Part shown: positions 11,307 to 21,593 of the stretch, one piece after another | How positions within the stretch are numbered: position 1 is the stretch's first letter | How the letters are laid out: each line of letters opens with the position of its first letter | Source: Reticulascus tulasneorum | Lineage: Eukaryota; Ascomycota; Sordariomycetes; Glomerellales; Reticulascaceae | Reading direction: 5' to 3' | NCBI GenBank assembly: GCA_001557505.1 | Contig: LSAX01000004.1 | Span: forward strand, 2,666,001 to 2,730,000 | DNA length: 64,000 nt | Position numbers and translations under genes: made by a program | Notes under the pieces: model-generated | Database searches by the model: none | What the model was told of the DNA's origin: nothing | The model's input: the letters and a program-made list of their open reading frames with translations, nothing else

Positions 11307-14000
11307 TTACATGCGGGGCTTCTCGCTGAAGGGGAGGGGGTCGTAGACGTGCTCCTTGATGTAGGCAGTGAGGGCGACATCGCCCCACTCCTCCCACTCG
11401 ATCCATTGTGACTCGGGCAACGCCGAGACTCCGTCTCGTCGGGCCGCCTTCATGACCTCCCTGGCCACGATCAGACTGGCGTCTCGCACGCGCTCGATGC
11501 GTGGGTAGATTAGGCCCTTGTGAATCTCATCGGCGTTGAGGGAGCCGGCGAGGGACGAGGCGGAGATGTAAACCATCTCATCGGTGATCTTGGTAGCCTT
11601 TGCGAGAATGGCACCGAGACCGAGACCGGGGAAGACGTAGACGTTGTTGCCCTGGTTGGGGTGGTAGGTGATGACGCTGCCCTCGGTGGTCTTAACGCTG
11701 AAGGAGGAGAAGGGCGATCCGGAAGCGAAGAGGACGGTTCCGTCGGTCCATTGCACGGCCTGCTCGAACGTGCACTCGGCCTTGGTGAGAGGGTTGCTGA
11801 GGGGGAAGAGGATTGGGCGGCGGCCGAGACCGCCGGAGTCAACGGAGGCCTTCAGGGCACGGACGACAGACTCGGTGAAGACGCCGAAAGTGGCAGTGAG
11901 ACCAATCAGGGCGGTAGGCTTGACGTAGGCAATGACCTCCTCCAAACTGCGGAACTGGTGGCCGTTGTTGTCACCACGGGCGAAGTACTTCTTGTGGTCG
12001 GCGAGCTTGTCACCACGGTCCTTGGTGACCAGACCCTTGGTGTCTACCAGCCAGAACTTATCTCTGGCGGCGGCCTCGCTGAGACCTCGTCGGGTGTAGT
12101 ACTCGACGAGCTGCTTGGCGACACCGACACCGGCGGAACCGGCGCCCATGAAGACAAGGCGCTGCTCCTCAAGAGGGACGCCTGACAGTTCAACAGCACC
12201 GATATAACTAAATAGTGTTAGTCAAAAATATTTTTCATGTCCGGTACATTTTTTACTCACCCAGCCAGAACGACAGCTCCAGTACCCTGGATATCGTCGT
12301 TGAAGCACTTGTACTTGTTTCGGTAGCGGTCCAAGTAGTTGAAGGCCTTCTCAGACTCGAAGTCCTCAAACTGGACAACCATCTCCGGGTAGACTTCGGC
12401 AGCTGCCTCCATGAACTCATCCATGAACAGCTGTTGGTCGCTGACCGGTACACGCTTAGATCGGAGACCGAGGTAGAAGGGATCCTTCAGGTTGGTCTCA
12501 TTGGCAGTGCCGCAGTCCAGGACAATGGGCAGAGTCTTGGATGGGTGAATGCCAGCGGCAGCAGTGTAAAGGGCCAGCTTGCCAATCTAGTGGCGGTGTT
12601 AGTTTTGGTCGCCATACGAGTTTCGGCGAATTGACTTACAGAAATACCGACACCGTTGACACCCAAATCACCGAGACCCAAGATACGAGATCCGTCAGTG
12701 ATGACGCAGATCTCGGGATTTGGGTAGCGCCAATTTCGGAGAATGGTCCGGATGGACTTTCGCTGCTTAATCGAAATGTACAGGGCCTCCGGGCGGGTAT
12801 ATAGGGTCGAGTATTGCAGGCAGACGTCGCCAATGGTTGGGGTGTAGACCAGGGGCATCAGCTCGCGGACATTGTCGATGAGCACACGGTAGAACAGGTC
12901 GATGTTCTGGTCCTTGAGGTTGGACAGGTACAGGTACTTGTCAATGTTGGTCTGGCGGGTGTTGATCATCCTCATCGCCCTGGCGGCTTGAGTCTGAAGG
13001 CTCTCCATGACGTGCGGGATCAAGCCGGTCAAGTTCTTGGAGATGCGTTGTTCTGGGGTGAAGGAAAGGCCTGGTAGAACGGTGTCATGTTAGCAATTGG
13101 GTCACTTATACGAGCTTGTTCGTATAAAGGCAGAAGGGAGAGGGGGCTCAGTGAGCACCGCCGCCCAATGCATGGCGGGGTGGAACAGAAGAAGAACATA
13201 GGACTTGGTGTAAGTGACGAAAGGAAATATGATGAACGGCGACGAAAAGATGGAAATAAAATAAACTGACCCTTATTCCAGAGAGGTTCCGTGAGGACCT
13301 GGTAGCCGGCAGCCTGTGCCTCGGGAACGTATTCGGTGTTCTTGTACTGGGTGACTTCGCCGAAGTGATGTTGTTGGTAACCGCGGAGCTGGTCAAGCGA
13401 GGCCATCTTCATCTTTTCTTCAATGGCATGGACGTCGACGGAAGACATTGGGTTGAGGTCAGTCATCCTGCGACTGGAGATGGACATGCGCTTATTAGAT
13501 ATAGACGAGTGGGAGGAGCGGGCGGAGGCAACCGACGAAGACGAGGGGGATGATGACCGAGGCGTGGATATGTCTGAGCTGGCAACACTGTGGGAATACG
13601 ACGCCATTGGCATTATTTGTGCATATGGTGGTGAGGAGGATGGGGAAGAGGTAATTGATGACGCCAGATGAGGAGTAATTGTAGTAGCAGTAGCAGCACC
13701 AGCACCAGCACCAGCAGCAGTAGAGGGAATTGTGAAAGATAAGAGGGAATTAGTAGTCAGCCAACGGAAGGACGAGAAGGAGGAGGACGAGATAGAAGCG
13801 GCGCGAGGATGGCAGCAATTTAGAGTATTTTGAGACCTTGGCCGTGCATTGGAGGAACCATTCAGGAAAGGCTCCCGTTGGCCGGGGACGCTAGCAGCAG
13901 CGGCGAGGAAATATCGGTTCAGGACCCTGTTGTATGGTGATGGCCCGCCGGCTGGAGAAGGAGAGGCGACTCTCCAGGTAGAGAGACTTGCGAGGCCCAT
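11307..14000 (-). CDS. Malic enzyme (malate dehydrogenase, decarboxylating)
   Basis: Converts L-malate to pyruvate and CO2 with reduction of NAD(P), supplying reducing power and linking the TCA cycle to acetyl-CoA. Exons in transcription order are 14000-13271, 13070-12640, 12586-12261 and 12207-11307 (795 aa), all GT-AG and in frame. Core motifs are QQHHFGEVTQYKNTEY, the LVYTPTIGDVCLQYS segment (catalytic Tyr region), VVQFEDFE, NDDIQGTGAVVLAG, the Rossmann motif VFMGAGSAGVG, and FPLSNPLTKAECT (more often SNPTS in relatives). The core begins only around residue 190-200. Before it lies an Arg/Ser/Ala-rich N-terminus that looks like a mitochondrial presequence, then a Ser-rich and Ala/Thr linker encoded by a CAG/CAC triplet repeat. 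In-frame ATGs at residues 130, 172, 179 and 185 could give shorter, possibly cytosolic products. Cofactor preference cannot be called by eye. Confidence 0.94.
13678..13722. repeat. GCAGTA/GCACCA triplet repeat inside the malic enzyme N-terminus
   Basis: Imperfect GCAGTA/GCACCA units read on the minus strand as an Ala/Gly-rich then Ala/Thr stretch at about residues 95-108. It falls between the putative presequence and the catalytic core, in a poorly constrained linker. Confidence 0.7.
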
Positions 14001-17000
14001 GCGGAAAGTGGTGATATGGGACGGACGAGGACGACAGACGCTACAAGGGCCTGTCGCAGAGTTTCGTCGAGGTTTCAAGAAGGAGGGCAGAAAGATTGGA
14101 GAGGTCCCCGGCAAATGTACCGGTACCTAGCGAATTGGGGTTTTTTTCGTTTCGGGGGTTGATTTTGGGGGTGGGATGGATGAGCGGCGTCAAGGATTTG
14201 CGGAATGGGGTGTGTGTGGTGAATCTGGATCGTCTTTTTTTTTTTCTCTCACTCTCTGAAGACGGAAGGGAACGCCGGACTGGGAAATTGAATGTTTCCT
14301 TCTTGCTTTTCTTTTCCCTTGGTTTGTGGTCCCAGAAAATAAAATAAAATCCATCAGAGAGTTGGACTAGCGGGATCAGAGGCCGACGTAGGAATTTAGA
14401 TTCACTACCTAGGCAAGGACTGGGGGGAGGAGTCACAATGGAGTACCCCCATTTTAGACTACTCTGGGGGGGCTTACTACTACTACAATCTCCTATATCG
14501 CACTATTCTGATTATTACGTAGGGCATTCATTATATGTGGGAACATGTACTATGGCATGTACATCGTAAGCTTCCTCTGTGAAGAGATGTATGTACGAGG
14601 TAATGCAGTGCGTGCGCGTGGAAAGAAGTCTTCGGGGAACGTGGAAAGAGTTTCCGTCCAGGAAGTGTGTTTCTTGCTCCTTCGAACAAACCCTCCTTCC
14701 TTGCTACATGCCTCCTCTACATAGGTAGTACATACATGTTTTATTTTTGTTTTAAACTTTTCATTAACTTACTACCTAATACGAGGTGATGAGCACATGC
14801 GTTTGTTAGCAGCACCACGCCAACGACGTCCCATCTTCTACAGAACAAGTTACATCTTGTATGGTCCGTAGTCAGCCCAGGAACATATTTACCGGAATTG
14901 CCCATCATCTCGTATATATTCCCAAGCTCAATGGAACATGGCCCCGCAAGTCTCTCTACCTTCGTGATGCCGTTCTACGCGGGACCGGTTCTGTTGGGGG
15001 CAATGGTGAATAGGACACGGAACCCGGTGATGAAATGTGGTTAATTCTGTGTCATTCAAACCTTCCATTGGGTACGTGTGAGTCAGTACCGTGTTAAACA
15101 TGGCCGTACGAAGTACATCTGTGGTAGTTGATCGTCACTTTTCAGCAGTGCGGCACTAAAACTGCGTTGCCCTGCAGCTTAGTTAGTTAGTTCATACCTT
15201 ATTAGGTGTACAGTGTGCGGGCAGCGGTCCACCAGAGGACGTCAGTGCTCAGGTGAGCGCTCAGGTGCTTACCTTACCTGACGTCGGCGTGCGGCACCTG
15301 TCAGTGGGAACTTACAGGGGGGCACTCACCCCCCCATTACCGACGGACACCCCTCACCGACAGTGCACTAATTAGGCTAACGCCCTGAAAGACTCCCTAA
15401 GGTACGGACTAGGTGCCTCCCCAACGACATGCCACCATGGCGAATGCGCTAGGCTGGGCCCCGCCGTCCGACGGTCCCCGGCATACGGAGTTCCCCCGTC
15501 CACCAGCTTTATATCCTCCTATGTCACTGTGTTCGTCTTCCTTTTTCGCCATTGCTACCTCCGTATACTAACACTGAATAGTGCCGGTCATACGAGCTTC
15601 GCGCGTGCCCCGACTGCCTGACTGCCTGCATGTCTCGTCGTTACTCCGTTGCTGGCGGTCAGTAGCCCGTCATCCCCAGCCAGGATGGGATGGAGCTGCT
15701 TCCAGACCGCCTGCACTCTCGGAGCGTCCAACCGTTCGCGTAAAGTCGGAAAGTCAATTCAAACCCTTGGAAAAATTTGGGTCCCAAGATCCCTCAGGTC
15801 CTCATTGAAACAGGGGCGGCTGAATATTCCAACGACAAGGAAATTCAAGGCTGCCCGGGGCCAATAGGCAGCTCTGCTTACATTGCCCAGTCTCTCCTTT
15901 GGGCTAGATCATGTCACAGCGTGCCGTACCGTGGGAGCTCAGCTTGGAGCCAGAGCTAGCCCCCCCGGCTCGGTCGTCGGAATCCATCCCTGCTGCTTAG
16001 CATGGCTCGTTAAGGTCCCGATTGTCGCCGTGCCTGCAGGATTTTTTCTTGAATGATAGTTTTTTTTGGAGAGACGGTGCCAATTAGGCCCTGCAGTTTG
16101 GAGAACAGAAACAGACAGACACGGGATGAAATGGTCTCATCGGACGATGAGCAATGGGATGATAGACGCCCAAAGTACAGAGACAACGCTTGAGGGAATT
16201 GATGGAAATACCTCAGAGCCCTCAGCTGTCGTCAGCTCATCTTCATCTTTCACCCTCATTTCCCCCCTCCTTCTAGAACTTGACGAGAGGCATTTGATAG
16301 CAAAAACCTCTAGTCCTTCAGCCAGCCGTCAAATGGGGGCAAGAGGCACGAGACAGCTCGCATGGGGGGGGCTTGACACTGCATTCTCACGCCTCAAACA
16401 GCGCACTCCCGATTTCCCCCGAGACTCTGACATGGGTGCTGCCTTAGCGGCACGCCACCGGTACCAACTGCCACCTTTCCCAACTTCACCTCCACATTTT
16501 CCTTCGAATCATTGCGAGATGCTTCAGGCAATTGAAACAAGGAAATCATATGCGTCTGATGCGCAGGCTCTACTACCCAGCCAGTCCCCACTCGTCTCAA
16601 ACATCGCAGCTCCGCCTTTGCAACAAGTCACAAACTTGGGATGTTCTGAAGCGCGCGGGAACGCATTCAAGCTTCTTGGATAGTGGCCTTGGCCCAACAT
16701 GGCAACATGCCACCACCTTGCGATCAAAGAATCCCCTTGGTTCTTGGACGGTGATGGCAATGGATTACGACTTCAGATGAAACGACTTTTGAACTTGACT
16801 AACCGGGATGCACTTCGAGGTCACGGTACTTCGAGATAAGAATCGTCGTAAGCTGATCTCTTGTTTTCGGGGTCTCATATTGTCATGTAGGTGTCGGAGG
16901 TTCCGACAGCTTCGACTTTGGAAGCTTGCTTGCTGTGGCGGCCCATCGTCTCTTTCAGGACGTCCGTCCGGAGCTCCAGATGCGCCCTTTCCCAATGCTG

Positions 17001-18925
17001 ATCGGTTCTGGATCGTCGATCAAGAGATCTCGAAGCCCACCCCCTTTTGCTTGCCAGCGATAGCTCTCCCGTCATCCTACATCGCATGGGGTATCAGCAT
17101 GAGCTGTGCCGTTCCTCAATATTATCGTGCATTAAGCACCTCGCAGCGATTGCCCGCGACAATCGGTGACCGATCGCCGTCGATAATAAGCTTGATTCCG
17201 AGACATTATCGCTCTGCCAGGACCATCTGGGTTCACCCACGCGCCTCCCAGACACGTGCTGGGACGACTCTATCGTGTCATCCTCTTGGCAGAATTGGGG
17301 CTGCAGCACCAAAGCCTGGGCAACCTCCGCCAAGCATTTGTGGACGACATCGGACGCCGTTAACCTTAACTCAACACTTCGTTCAATTAAATCCCAACTC
17401 ACCGCTTTCGGGCATTGCTCAGATGACTTGCAAGTGCAGTCTCACCGACATTTGCTTCCTAATGCCCTCCCAGACTTCGATCGGGTCTCTAGATGCTCGT
17501 GACACCAGCCCGCACTCTGTCCTCCGGTCATGCTGCGCGGCATGACCTCCGCGAACTTGATGCGGCTAAAAGAGGACGTTTACTGGAGTGTTGCAGCCAA
17601 ATGCCGGATCTCCCGCACCTCCCACCCTCGGGACTACTGTACGATCTACGGCGGCTCCAAAGCTTTAGACGGGCCTCGGGACCCCGCATTAAAGCTGCGA
17701 GACCTTAGGAGCCCCGCAATATGCAGCCCTTCCTCACGAGAAGCTGGGCTATTGGGCTGGGCTTTGCTGCACTTCGCGATACTCTCATCCGTAGTTCGGA
17801 TAGTGGCCTGGGCTGGGATTCGGCAAACCACCCCCGGCTCTACCCCAGATTTCAGATGGGCACCAGACGAAAGAACCAGGCATGGGCTTGTCCAGTCTGC
17901 TTCGTTCATATTCCCACAGGGCGACTAGCTTGAAGTCATAAGGTGCAGTGATGCTTTGTCAAATTGTCACTCTCTAGGTTCCGAGGTACAGGTTTGCGGC
18001 CATGGTGACGCCTGGTGTCGACAGATTACGATGGAGACGAATCGAGCATTCAGTCACAACGCATCTTGCCGAGGTTTAGATTCTACAAGTTTGTGATGTT
18101 CTTCTCCGCCTTTGCCTGTGGTTCAACACCACTGCTGAGTATCTTTTTTGAATAAGAGTCATCTTCCCGAGCCGAGGTACTCAGTAGCTTCGGTCGACTC
18201 GATCTTACCTCTTTCTATTGCACTTTCCATTCCCCTCCAGTCCAGTCTCCTCTTCAGTAATTTTCTAGCGAGGGGAAACCCGCTTGTGTTTACAAAATAG
18301 CCAAGCTGGAAATTTCTTTGTAAGGCCGCTGGTTATCAGTTCGGGTGTCCTGGCCTGCAAATTTTTATGTGTTTTGTCTATTCATGGTCCGAAAGATCTC
18401 ACGCAGGATTCCGTGGTTTCAACCTTTACTGATTGAATCTCTGAGTTATTGAGCTCTCAGTTCTATGTAGCACAAGCTGTTAAATACTCCAGGATCCGAT
18501 ATGGGTAGTGATCTTGAATGGAGTTCTTTGGCTTGCGAAACAAAGGATTGGCGACCCAATCATGGCGAGTGGTAATTGATAACATCAAAGCAGTCCAGCA
18601 AAAGTAAAGTGTAGTACCAGGCATAATACAGAAGATTCATATGAATAGTCTCCGTTGTTAAGTTTCAATGTAATGATTGCAAAGCACGAGGTCAAGCTCT
18701 CATTCACATTCACTAGGCTTTGTGGATCACACTGGGCCGGCAAAATATCGGTTGATCCCGAGCTCCTGCTTAGTCACCATTCTCAACCCCGAAAATAACG
18801 TGTTCGTAGTGATATGAAAGTCATTCATTCGTGAAAACTGAACCAGAAAAACATTGCTCATAAAGGGGGCTTTGGCGGCGACACAGGGCTGTTGGCGGCA
18901 CCTACTACTGCCCCAACTGCTCAAT
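14001..18925. other. Gene-poor region of about 4.9 kb
   Basis: The left end is the malic enzyme 5' flank. The rest has no gene I can support. Open frames at 16066-16683 (start TTG, 205 codons) and 16808-17545 (245 codons) lack recognisable domains. Protein-like fragments in other frames (for example 17200-17360) end quickly in stops, so decayed coding sequence is possible. A GC-rich palindromic block lies at 15238-15285. There is no long terminal repeat, no transposase, and no strong AT enrichment of the kind left by RIP. Confidence 0.5.
15238..15285. repeat. Short inverted and direct repeats
   Basis: GACGTCAG (15238-15245) and its reverse complement CTGACGTC (15278-15285) flank two direct copies of GCTCAGGTG (15247-15255 and 15259-15267). 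No protein or RNA gene explains the block. It could be a small palindromic element or a binding-site cluster. Confidence 0.5.
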
Positions 18926-20275
18926 ATGCTCTTGCGATCTTGGGGCCGCCGGTCCAGTTCATCACTACATTCGGGTTACCTTCCAGGGGAGAGAATCATA
19001 TACGGCGGCGTCGGTTCAAGGTGGAAGGCAGCCCTTGTAGATGACCCGGCATCGATTGACCCATCGCCTCCTCGCAGTCGAGCTTTTTTAGATGACGCAT
19101 GGCTCTGGGAGAACGTGAGGAAATGGGAAGTTCTCGAAACCATTGATCAGTCAACTCTCGAGCCCTCGGAGGCCGTGGTTAAGAGCCAGTCCGGCTATGA
19201 GCCGCTCTGCAGCTATGACTGGCACGACCACAAGAATGGGGCAGTCAACATTCCAGGTAGGCAACCGACTCCCATCTCCTAAGTCTGGTCGAGCTGATAG
19301 TTTGCAGGCTCATCGCCAATATGGCGAGACATTCCGTTACCAGTGAAAATCCGGAAGGATCAGGGAGCTCGCAGAGGAGGTCCAATCTCCTCGTTGGTTC
19401 CTAAATATCTATTTAAGCCGGTATTTAATGCCATTGCTACCATGACCCCTGGATTCCGCTTCGACGACGTCGATGTCGTGGTAAACCGCCGCAGCCTCAG
19501 AAGGATGTTCGACTTCTGCGGTGGGCGTGTCCGGCAAAACCTCCGGCTCAATCTTTACATGGTGAAGAACACACTTTTCATCGAGCGTTATGACATAAGC
19601 GCCCAGCAGGGGATTGTGCGAGATTTCAAGTCCGGATGGAGTCAGAACTTCAAGCGAGCGTTCATCCAGTGCCCTTCTGGGGCGCATGGCAGGCCAGTCC
19701 ACAATCGCGTCCTGCGCTATGACCTAGGAGACCTAAACTGCGTGGTGCGGTTCGAGGTGGACGCTTTCTACGAGGAGGATGGTGGCGGTGAAGCGGGCTG
19801 GGATGGGGACGCGTTGGCCGCAGCAATGAAGAAGCTATCCATGGAAAGCTCACCAGAGCTCAGAGCCACAGTGGACCACGTGACCAAAGCCCCCGCGGCG
19901 ATGCCTCAGTCTGCCGCCGCGGAAGTCAAGTCGGCGAGGGACTTGAAGAGCTCGGGCTACTATCTGCCGCAGCTCTGGTTCGGTCGAACACCATGGCTCA
20001 TTGTCGGCCGTCATAACCAGGGGGTCTTCCACGAGGTCAAGATCACCAATGCGGAGCCCATGTTTAAACGCTGGGAGTCCAAGCATCAGATTCAACTGCG
20101 TAAGCTCGTTACGCTTCTCGGCCAGCTTCGCGAGGCAGCCAGGAACAACGGAGGGAACAGTTGCGTCGCGGTCTGTATGCGAGATAGGGAGCCTCTAACC
20201 TTCGATGTCTATGCCACGAGGACGGACACTCAGCCACTGTCAAACAACCTGATCCGCAGGTTCTGGTCAACCTGA
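18926..20275 (+). CDS. Uncharacterised fungal protein of a conserved orphan family
   Basis: Two exons, 18926-19256 and 19308-20275 (432 aa), joined by a 51-bp GT-AG intron that restores NIPGSSPIW. The start is the first in-frame ATG. The frame is open farther upstream, so the N-terminus is uncertain. From memory, it resembles a fungal family often labelled geranylgeranyl pyrophosphate synthetase in databases. I see no aspartate-rich DDxxD prenyltransferase motif, so that label looks wrong. Family-like blocks are FRFDDVDVVVNRRSLRRMF, a VKNTLFIER segment, LNCVVRFEVDAFYEED and YYLPQLWFGRTPWLIVG followed by VFHEVKIT. A low-complexity insert separates the last two. Glu260-x-Asp262 and Glu353-x-Lys355 resemble the acidic/lysine core of PD-(D/E)xK-type enzymes, including Rai1/DXO. 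That is speculation. No signal peptide or membrane segment is apparent. Confidence 0.72.
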
Positions 20276-20971
20276 AGCCGACGGGCCTATGGACAAGTGC
20301 TCCCAGATTGGCAGCTAAGTTACTCCGGGCCGTTGTCGGCGAAGAACCGTGGCCTGATCCACATTGATCATCACCTTTGCATAAGAGGTGAGATGGTACT
20401 CTCAACTTATATGAGTGGGTCGAAAGCAGTGCGGTTTTGGTGCCAGGTATGTGTGACACATACAGGTCATAGCCAAGTCATATGTGCTGAAAAGAGCTCA
20501 TTTGAAACGTCTTGGGACACCACAGACTTCGAGCCTTGGCGGGAAGCGCTAGAATCTCGAAATCAGTTCGCTGAGCACGAGGAGGCCCGCGGAGCTGGTC
20601 GGGTATACAATCGGGTGTCTGATTCGGGCCATTGAACGCCTGTTGGCACTCGGAGAATTTTCGAGTTTGAGAAACTCGTGACGGAGGAAGGACGCTCGCA
20701 GAATACCATCTTGATAGATGGCATCGCAGCTTGTGCCCGTGAGATTGTATATTACAAAACAGCCTTCGTTTAGGCAGTGGTCTCTGGCAAGTCTCTGGCA
20801 AGAGTGTATACCTGACCCCGGGGGAGACACGCTATACAACGACAATATTGTATATATAGGTGTATTAGTTGACAGTGGCTGCATGATGTATATAACACAG
20901 CTATAATAACTGGAATCCAAAGCCATTCATCTACGAAACCCCTCGGACGACCATGCGCTTTCGGTCATATG

Positions 20972-21018
20972 GACTCGACCCGTAGAAATGACATAGTATA
21001 TGCGCTACGGGTAGAGTC
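20972..21018. repeat. Inverted repeat with 14-bp arms
   Basis: GACTCGACCCGTAG (20972-20985) pairs with CTACGGGTAGAGTC (21005-21018) with one mismatch, leaving a 19-nt spacer. It lies about 0.7 kb after the orphan gene and 0.58 kb before the acetoacetyl-CoA synthetase ATG. It could form a cruciform or RNA hairpin or be a dyad binding site. It has no T-run, so it is not a classical terminator. Confidence 0.7.
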
Positions 21019-21325
21019 GTAGCTCTTCTATGTGACTACATCGAAGCAGCAGCGGGCCACTTCCTTCTCGATGACTGTAGTTGTCAATACGATAGTGCTT
21101 TGGTGGTCATACTCCCACATGCATTCCCTTGCGGACATGTGGTATTTTCTGTCACTGAACTGGATATGAGTGCATGTGATTAGTAGGTTCTGAACGGTAT
21201 TATATTGTCCCCGAAGCAGATTATTGCAGCTTCGTCAGCAACTGACTCCACACAGTTATCTTCCGGGGCATTTAGCTTGAGATCAGCGCCGTTAAGAACT
21301 CTCCGTCGGCGGTTTTTATGCCAAG

Positions 21326-21331
21326 CCTCGG
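21326..21331 (+). promoter_or_regulatory. CCTCGG hexamer in the acetoacetyl-CoA synthetase promoter
   Basis: An exact CCTCGG lies about 265 bp before the ATG, with another copy at 20941-20946. CCTCGG is the hexamer bound by FarA/FarB. Control by a Far-type factor would fit ketone-body/fatty-acid metabolism. The match is short and could be chance. Confidence 0.35.
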
Positions 21332-21593
21332 ACAGGTTGGTAACTTCCTTAGGTCGCGCCGATGAATGTCGGCACCCGCACAACCCCGCACTGGGCCGAC
21401 GCTACTAATACCAGCCAGCCATGATCCTTCTCTCTTTCAAGCCGTCGGCCCTCAACAACCCCGAGAGAATTCAATAGTCAATTGGTTCCCTCCAATTTCC
21501 AATATCTGGGTAGCAACAATTGACCAGAATCAGTTCGAAGGGTTGTTCAAATTGAGCTATCACGATCCGTGATCCATCGTGAGCTTTTTCAAG

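Larger units (their letters stand above)
20276..21593. other. Intergenic region upstream of acetoacetyl-CoA synthetase
   Basis: No gene was recognised in this 1.3 kb. It contains an inverted repeat (20972-21018) and two CCTCGG hexamers (20941-20946 and 21326-21331). A TATA-like run lies at about 20850-20858 in an AT-rich stretch. Confidence 0.5.

Noticed and set aside
11520..12185. 221-codon plus-strand open frame antisense to the malic enzyme
   Set aside because: It is a Gly/Glu/Val-rich shadow of the conserved C-terminal exon and crosses its splice site.
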